This document shows, piece by piece, positions 58,067 to 64,000 of a stretch of DNA of 64,000 nucleotides (position 1 is the first letter of the stretch; the number at the start of each line of letters is the position of its first letter). The notes under the pieces were generated by a model. The model saw only the letters and a program-made list of their open reading frames with translations. It was not told the origin of the DNA and ran no database searches. The stretch lies in NCBI GenBank assembly GCA_003117195.1, contig BDSI01000122.1:208030-272029 (forward strand), in the 5' to 3' direction. Position numbers and translations under genes: made by a program. Source of the DNA: Eudorina sp. 2006-703-Eu-15 (Eukaryota; Chlorophyta; Chlorophyceae; Chlamydomonadales; Volvocaceae).

Positions 58067-60047
58067 CGAAGGTGTCCCACGCCCTCCGATGGATAGCAAT
58101 GGCGTACTTCTAATATTTCTGGGTAAGTTATATACTGCACTCTAATTCAAGAGATTTGTGCCTTGTGACTGAAGCACTAGCAGGTTTCTGAGTACGGGCG
58201 ATAATTGATCATATGCAGCCGAATTTTGCATACAAGATTTTTAGCTATTAGTTTTAAATCAGTGTTTTCCTGAATCTCCTGTCGTATGCAAGCCTTGGAA
58301 AATAGAAAGAAAGCGACGTGTCGCTGTTGCTCACAAAGTAGAGTCAATGCACGCACAAGGCATGACTTATAGCATTTGACTTTATCTTTAAATCTCTTGA
58401 CAATGAAAAAGGACGTCTCCATTACGTTTCGTGCGCTACGGTACCTTATGACAACGAGCGAGGTGGCGAAATGCATGCATTTTCAAGCCGTGCGAGGTAT
58501 ACAAGTGTTTAAAACAACGCCATCGCTTATGGTGGATATTACTTTAAACATCCATTACGGTAACTATGGGGAGGGCACTCCTCGAAAGCCGAGGAACTGA
58601 ACCTCCTCGCAGAGTAGTCTAACACCGATGAAACATCATATATAATCGGCAAGATTCATTGAGGTAGTGATTACAGTTACTTGCTTCCGCTTTTTGGGGC
58701 CGATCCCGCCTTACGTTCACTATTAGTATGTCTTATTAAAATTATCTTATAATTTAGAGTTACTGTATAATGCTGGGAAACCATTTGAGGCATTCAGATA
58801 CTCGTATGCCGGAATGCGGCAAGTGCGACACCTTCCTTGGATCGTGTCCACGCAATTATCATGTTGACAACATAGTAGAGTACTGCATTCATATATTGGC
58901 AGCCACGAAATTTTACAGCGTGTTTGTCATGCAATTGTCTCTTCGAAAGCGCACAATGCGAACCTTAAGGATAACAACAGGTTATTACTCTCATGCTTGA
59001 CTTTGTAACGCGCATGGACGTACGTAATTCAGTATCATGTGCAGAACCGTACGCAAGGCCGTATGCTAGCTGCGGATGAAATAATCTCAAGTCTCCCTGA
59101 CATGACAGGACGTACTTATCAGTCATTCAATTTGCTAAGCATAAAGCTGTTCTCAGGCAAAGCTTACAAACCTACTACCGACAGAAGTCAGCCAGACCAA
59201 CTGCTATCCGTAATCCTATCCCTTCCTATCCCAGATCACGTGCCTCTTCGGCAACATCCGATCAAACGGAAGAGTGCTGTATCATCCAAAGCATCATCCG
59301 AAATATTGGCCAGGGGTCAAAGGCTTACGATCTGTTGGGAGTCTGGGACGGAAGAAGCGGCACAGAGCGGCAAAGGTGCTGGTTGCCGCGTGTGCGCGAT
59401 CGCGACGGCGCAACAACAGGCAAGAACCAGACAAGGACGACAGTGTTGACGTTTTAACAAGTGGCTCCTCCCATGTGCCACCTTGCTAGGCTTATCTTGG
59501 CGTCGCGTCGAGGTATGGGCCATTGCTCACCCCGGGGCCCGCACTGAAGACACAGTCGCCACAGTTCATGATACCAGTATCTTCAATGTCGTGTGTCGTG
59601 GGGTCGACGTAAGGCGCCTCGGCTGCCATCATCACCTGTTGTCGCAACCTAAAGTATCTGTAGCTGGCGCCGGCGCGGTGAATGCGCCGAGTGCAGACCC
59701 GCCTCCACCCGACTGGCCACCCAACGTCAGCGATGTTGCTGTGACGCTTCAAGGCTGTAGCACGACGGGGCACGGCGCATCCGCGCTGTGCCACAAACCC
59801 ACAATGGATGGGCCGTGCGCGATGCGGTAGGGGGGCCAGCGTTGCCGTCCAATCGTGGTCGCCGCCGCCCAGGTGTCGGTGGGCCGTGGCCGAGTTGCCG
59901 AGTGGCTGCAGCTGGCGGCCGGTGAGAATGGCGGTATGCCACACCACACGGTCGGAAACAAGGACCCAGTTTGAAACGGTCGCACTGCAGTGCCGTGACA
60001 GCTCCTCCGAGCTGATGCCGACCCGGGCCCCACGTATTTTTAGAGGT
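58067..60047. other. upstream region of the VARL gene and spacer
   Basis: AT-richer than the genes, no supportable coding exon. The promoter and 5' UTR of the VARL gene must start here on the minus strand. Short ORFs on both strands show no motif. Between 59.5 and 60.05 kb GC content rises again towards a dispersed-repeat 3' end. Confidence 0.5.
58128..58134 (-). promoter_or_regulatory. possible TATA box of the VARL gene
   Basis: TATATAA on the minus strand, about 62 bp upstream of the proposed ATG at 58066. Its position fits a TATA element with a short 5' UTR, but AT-rich surroundings make chance occurrence likely. Confidence 0.25.
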
Positions 60048-60080
60048 ACTCAACATCCGCTGTAACATCCTTAATAATAA
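60048..60080 (+). repeat. TGTAACATCC repeat end, copy E
   Basis: CATCCGCTGTAACATCC followed by TTAATAATAAC, the clearest AT tail of the family. Sequence upstream does not obviously match the other copies. Confidence 0.5.
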
Positions 60081-60330
60081 CTCAACTCAGTCGACTCAGA
60101 GGGGAATGAATGAATTAATGCAGGGAATAAATGCGTGGATCGCGACTGTGCAGTGAAACCCAGTAGGAGAAGCCTCGGCGCTTCCCCCCGCGGACGGCCA
60201 AGCACCCCGCCTCCGGCCAACTGAGGCGACCCACCCAGCGCTGCACAACAACGCCACGTAGAATGAATAGGACCCAAAACTGCCTGCAATATTTGTACAC
60301 AGGTACTAGTCAAGTACATGGATATGCAGC

Positions 60331-60464
60331 AATGAATGAATGAATGAATGAATGAATGAATGAATGAATGAATGAATGAATGAATGAATGAATGAATGAA
60401 TGAATGAATGAATGAATGAATGAATGAATGAATGAATGAATGAATGAATGAATGAATGAATGAA
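60331..60464. repeat. AATG tetranucleotide array, ~33 perfect copies
   Basis: A 134-bp uninterrupted (AATG)n tract. Short relatives, GAATGAATGAA, sit at 60522 and 26996, each next to a GC-rich unit resembling a repeat 3' end, so the array may have grown from an element tail. Confidence 0.95.
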
Positions 60465-60521
60465 AGCTCACCCTGTCACCCTGTCACCCTGTCACTCTAA
60501 ACCCTGTCACCCACCGGAATG

Positions 60522-60870
60522 AATGAACGATACAGCGGACCCCAAAGGGATCACCGGTGTATACCAGGGCAAGCCCCAGCAGGCCCCACCGCCAAGGCGG
60601 CAGGACACCTCCACACCTCAACGCCGCACCCCAAAACACACCGGGCCATGACCCCACCCAGCCAGACACCGAAGCAAGCAGAGGCGCGCAGCGGGGCAAC
60701 ACGACCAAAGGGATAGGCACAGCAGAGGGCAGAATCCCCAAAAGTGGATATAGCCAAGCACAGGGGAGGTCGCCCGCACAGGCACCCCATCACCCAGCTA
60801 CCACCACCCCTGAGGCACCCAACGCTGCACCCTCTCGAGGTCTTGGAAGACCCACGCCTGGCTCGTGACA
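60522..60870 (-). mobile_element. likely 3' end of a non-LTR-type element with tetranucleotide tail
   Basis: On the minus strand the segment runs through GC-rich sequence, then CACCGGTGATCCC, TTTGGGGTCCGCTGTATCG and (TTCA)n. The last part matches the CACCGATGACCC / GGGGTCCGCTGTAACATC end of the dispersed family. A 3' simple-repeat tail and lack of terminal inverted repeats fit non-LTR retrotransposons. No reverse-transcriptase motif is in this short piece. Confidence 0.4.
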
Positions 60871-62746
60871 CTGCCTAGTGGAGTAGCCCGCATCAATGTC
60901 ATGGTCGTTGGCTGGTACGAGCTGCGCGCAATATTCGGTTGCTAATTGAACAGCGATCGTGCCCCTATTTTTCTTATGCGAAGAGCACCCTCACAAAACT
61001 GGCGACATGCCTACGGGATTAGGACGTACGGCGGCCGGTCTCGAAGCCAGCCTGAGTGACAGACGCTCGCTGGCTCGGATGGCTTCCCCGCCCCTGCTGG
61101 AGGGAAACCGTGATTGTAATAGGGTCAGGACGCCCGGCACCCCCACCACTCCAGGTTCGACGACACCGCGCGCGCGCGAGCGCCGAACGCCGCAAGACCG
61201 CGGTTCTCCAGCAAGGCGGCTGCGGCTGTCACAGTTAGACGAACCGAGAGTGACCCATACGAAGGCAGCGGTCGCTGCGCGTCGGCACACAAGCCAGGCG
61301 CGGGCACCTGAGACCTCGATTGAGGGAGGGGAGAGCGGAATCCAGGGGTTGTCGGATAGCAGCCTTGGGTCCCAGGTGACCCGGATGTTGACACATCAGG
61401 AGTGATGTGGTGGTGGGGAGGGTCGCCGGCGGGCCGGCATGGTCGGTGTCTATCCACATCCGCGGCTGCGTCTCTGTTTTATCTTTCTGAGTGTAACGGA
61501 GTGAGCGAGTTCGGGGCGGGATGAGTGGATGGAGGTTACAGCCGTGGCTGTGGTGCAGCGCGGGTTCCCCCGGGTGGCGCCGGGTGGCGTCGCCGCGCTG
61601 ACGGCTTTTGCCTTTCTCCCTTTCGCCGCGAGGTGTTTGGCTGGGCGGCTGACGGTGGCTGCGTGGGTTGGCTGCACTTGTGGAAGTGTGTCTTGCACGT
61701 CAACAATTGGTGTGGACGTGCGTCGAATGGGTGATGACGGATGAACTCCCGGGCCTGCGGTGCGATCGGTGCGACCGTCGGCTTGTACAGGCGACATACA
61801 TGTACTGAACAACTGTGAACCCCTTGGCCATTGGCAAACACAAGTGGCTGAACAACAGAAATAATTGTTCAACGTTGATTTCATGTTTGTTGCATGTGGA
61901 GGGTCCTACACTCCTTTTGGTGTTGTTGTTGCATTGACAGATTCCAGCCATCTTAGGAATCGTCCAAAGCTGTTATGGACGAACATCGTTCGTCCAAAAC
62001 CAAAAACTGTTGAGGACGAGCATAGTCCACATGTACTGATGCACACCATTTGTGTTTTTGTGGACTAACCTCGACTGACTTTGTTGTAACGCCAAAGTCC
62101 CACACTGTGACGATGTACAATGACCAAGACTCAGCATAGGAATGGACAGCCGGCGTGTACTCGGGTTACATTGAGGCAGCCGCGTTCGTTTGCGCAATAG
62201 CGGCAATGCACAGCTGCATGCACCCTCATGCACTCTCACGCTGTGAAGCACAAACCTTCGAGCGTCCACCTTGTAACGGTAATTTTAAAAACCTTCCGAA
62301 TTCAAGAACGCCGGCCCACCTCCGGTGTCTTGCATCAATGGCTATATGGGCCACATTGCCTTGTATATGACAAAGCGAAGCAAGCCAATACTGTTTGTCC
62401 ACATCGCGAAGTCAACCTGCCTGACCGTTGCCGGTTGTTTGAAGGCCGCTAGTGGAATTCGTGGTTTGCTTTATATGACTCTGGATTGTAGAGATACATA
62501 CTTCATGGCATATTCATCGCAGAACGTAAGCCGTGCAGGGACCCGCCGGCGACGAGTTTCCGGGACTTCCCGATTACCTTCGAGCCTCTGCCTTCGAGCC
62601 TCCTTCCGACGAGGCCTGGTTTGCACAATTTCCTTACAACTTTACATTTAGAGTTTCTCATTAACTATGCGGTATATTAAGGCCAAGGCCAAACACTGCT
62701 AGTGCCCTTGACCTTTGCCTTGCTCTGTGGACGACAATCTGTCGAA
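60871..62746. other. spacer upstream of the kelch gene
   Basis: No gene supported. A plus-strand frame of 148 codons (60959-61405) is Arg/Thr/Ser-rich, without motif or clear splice partners, and is left unannotated. The segment 61.4-61.75 kb is GC-rich with open frames on both strands. From 61.75 kb the sequence is AT-richer and probably regulatory or inert. Confidence 0.45.
62673..62680 (+). promoter_or_regulatory. possible TATA box of the kelch gene
   Basis: TATATTAA occurs 67 bp upstream of the proposed ATG at 62747. The spacing is compatible with a TATA element and short 5' UTR; no other promoter evidence. Confidence 0.3.
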
Positions 62747-64000
62747 ATGAGTGCTGATATTCCATTGGCATATATCCAATATATCCGTGGCTTTGCACTT
62801 ATTCTATTTACGGTGTCGGCGGCTGCTGGCGGTTGGGAAACGGTGCATCCGCAGTCACTAAGCGCAGACGGAGCGGGCGTCGCCCCTTCCATACGCTACG
62901 GCCATACCTGCAGCGCATACAAGGGGCAGCTACTCGTCACGCACGGATATTACTATGATCGTGCGCGGGCCCTGCCCACATGGCTGAGCGACACCTGGGC
63001 TATGGACGGGACCAACGGATCCTCCGACGGTTGGCACCAATGGTCGCCCAGCTTGCCGCAATCTGAGGCCTTCAGCGCATACTCCAACGGCCGCATCCCC
63101 GCAGCGCCCTGCGGCCGCTTCGGTCACGTCTCCGCCATCATCGGTGACGCACTGTACCTGTACGGCGGGAACGACGGCGGTTACAGTCGTACAAACCGCG
63201 ACGATTACAAACCTGGCAACGATTTTGACGAGCTTTGGCACTTCGATCTCACCAGCCGCTCCTGGTCTTTCATACGACCCGCCAGCAGCGCCGGCCCCGG
63301 CAAGCGTCATATGGCCGGCGCCGCTGCCGTACAAGGCAAATTCATTGTGTACGGCGGCATGGGGCCGGACCGCGGTGACGTCTGGTCTTACAGCCCGGAA
63401 GAGAATCGCTGGGAGCTGCTGTCGAAGATGGTGCCCGTCGACAGGGGCGGGCCGGGGCAGCGCTGCGGCCACGCAATGATGGGCTGGGTGACACCCTTGG
63501 CAGTTGGGTTCGTTGTGTACGGCGGCCAATCTCAGCTGCCCGGCGGACCCTACGTGGTGCGCAACGACGCGTGGTTCTTTGACCTGGAGGCGCGCAGCTG
63601 GCGGCAGCTGCGGCCCAGTGGCGACGGCGACAGCGGCGGCGGCAGCGGCGGCCCGGCGGCGCCGCTAGGCCATTTCTATCAGGCCGTCATGGCCGCAGAC
63701 CTGACGCTGCCGCCAACCGCCGTCGTCGCCGCCGCGCGCGCGGCGGCGTGCCGGGCCAACAGCGGCAGTGAGGCGTGTTCGCCGGCGGACAGCGACGACG
63801 CGAAGCCATCCGCCGCGGCCGTGCAGATCCGCGTCGGCGTTGTCGCCGGCGGCTCCACCACCACTCCGGCACTGAGCTGCTCCGCGGACGCCTGGGTCTT
63901 CACCCTCGACTGCACCGCCACACGCATCGCCTGGGGCCGACTGCCCGACCTGCCCATGGCACTGTACGACACCCGCGGCGCCGCGGTCCGCGGCGCCGCC
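62747..64000 (+). CDS. secreted kelch-repeat protein, 5' part (418 codons, continues beyond the window)
   Basis: An uninterrupted frame runs from ATG 62747 to the last base. Residues ~10-30 (IRGFALILFTVSAAAG) form a signal peptide. Kelch beta-propeller blades are recognisable from RxGH...YxGG...Dxx.fd...W patterns: RYGHTCSAYKGQLLV; CGRFGHVSAIIGDALYLYGG followed by DELWHFDLTSRSWS; KRHMAGAAAVQGKFIVYGG with DVWSYSPEENRWELL; and CGHAMMGW...VVYGGQ with DAWFFDLEARSWRQL. Kelch propellers bind protein or carbohydrate ligands, and secreted forms exist in algal cell-surface proteins. An Asp/Gly/Ser-rich then Ala-rich insert follows (~residues 285-355) before another blade (DAWVFTLDC). The C-terminal part, which would show a membrane anchor or other domains, lies outside the window. 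No intron occurs in the visible 1.25 kb. Confidence 0.85.
   Translation, partial: MSADIPLAYIQYIRGFALILFTVSAAAGGWETVHPQSLSADGAGVAPSIRYGHTCSAYKGQLLVTHGYYYDRARALPTWLSDTWAMDGTNGSSDGWHQWSPSLPQSEAFSAYSNGRIPAAPCGRFGHVSAIIGDALYLYGGNDGGYSRTNRDDYKPGNDFDELWHFDLTSRSWSFIRPASSAGPGKRHMAGAAAVQGKFIVYGGMGPDRGDVWSYSPEENRWELLSKMVPVDRGGPGQRCGHAMMGWVTPLAVGFVVYGGQSQLPGGPYVVRNDAWFFDLEARSWRQLRPSGDGDSGGGSGGPAAPLGHFYQAVMAADLTLPPTAVVAAARAAACRANSGSEACSPADSDDAKPSAAAVQIRVGVVAGGSTTTPALSCSADAWVFTLDCTATRIAWGRLPDLPMALYDTRGAAVRGAA

Overview
The window looks like nuclear DNA of a volvocine green alga (Chlamydomonadales; Chlamydomonas, Gonium or Volvox relatives). The reasons are GC-rich spliced genes with GT-AG introns of 50 to 900 bp, TGTAA polyadenylation signals, abundant microsatellites and low-complexity Ala/Gly/Gln/Pro protein segments. 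It also holds a gene ending in a VARL (SAND-like) domain, a transcription-factor family known from volvocine algae as regA and its relatives. No bacterial operons, rRNA, tRNA or CRISPR arrays were recognised. All exon structures below come from reading splice signals, reading phase and family conservation by eye.

Layout: (1) 329-6558, minus: a 7-exon gene for a ~1,675-residue coiled-coil protein. (2) 6.6-14.5 kb: repeat-rich sequence with one weak candidate gene (12.4-13.4 kb, minus). (3) 14561-16865, plus: a complete 6-exon HAD-superfamily phosphatase. (4) 18812-22643, plus: a 3-exon Ala/Gly-rich protein with an N-terminal hydrophobic segment and one Kazal-type protease-inhibitor domain split by an intron. 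(5) 22.7-26.0 kb: mobile-element debris, including two related ORF fragments and a long hairpin. (6) 26040-29797, plus: a 7-exon secreted protein with three saposin-B domains. (7) 32157-33203, plus: an intronless secreted nucleoside-hydrolase-family protein. (8) 35283-43639, plus: an 11-exon DEAD-box RNA helicase of the ROK1/DDX52/RH57 type, with an apparent 1-base deletion in exon 8. (9) 43.6-52.4 kb: a long non-coding block, very rich in simple repeats from 46.4 kb on. (10) 52417-58066, minus: a 3-exon VARL gene (~1,610 residues) with poly-His/Gln/Pro tracts and a C-terminal VARL domain. (11) 58.1-62.7 kb: AT-richer sequence, repeat 3' ends and a 134-bp tetranucleotide array. (12) 62747 to the window end, plus: the start of a secreted kelch-repeat protein.

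The genes do not form one pathway. Three or four encode secreted or membrane-entering proteins (Kazal, saposin, nucleoside hydrolase, kelch). The helicase should act in 18S rRNA processing and the VARL protein in transcription. The most unusual material is in the introns and spacers. One short repeat recurs just upstream of 3' splice sites. A second repeat has donor- and acceptor-like ends. A dispersed family with a conserved stem-loop ends in TGTAACATCC plus a TTAATAATAA-like tail. Helicase introns are systematically G-rich after the donor and C-rich before the acceptor.
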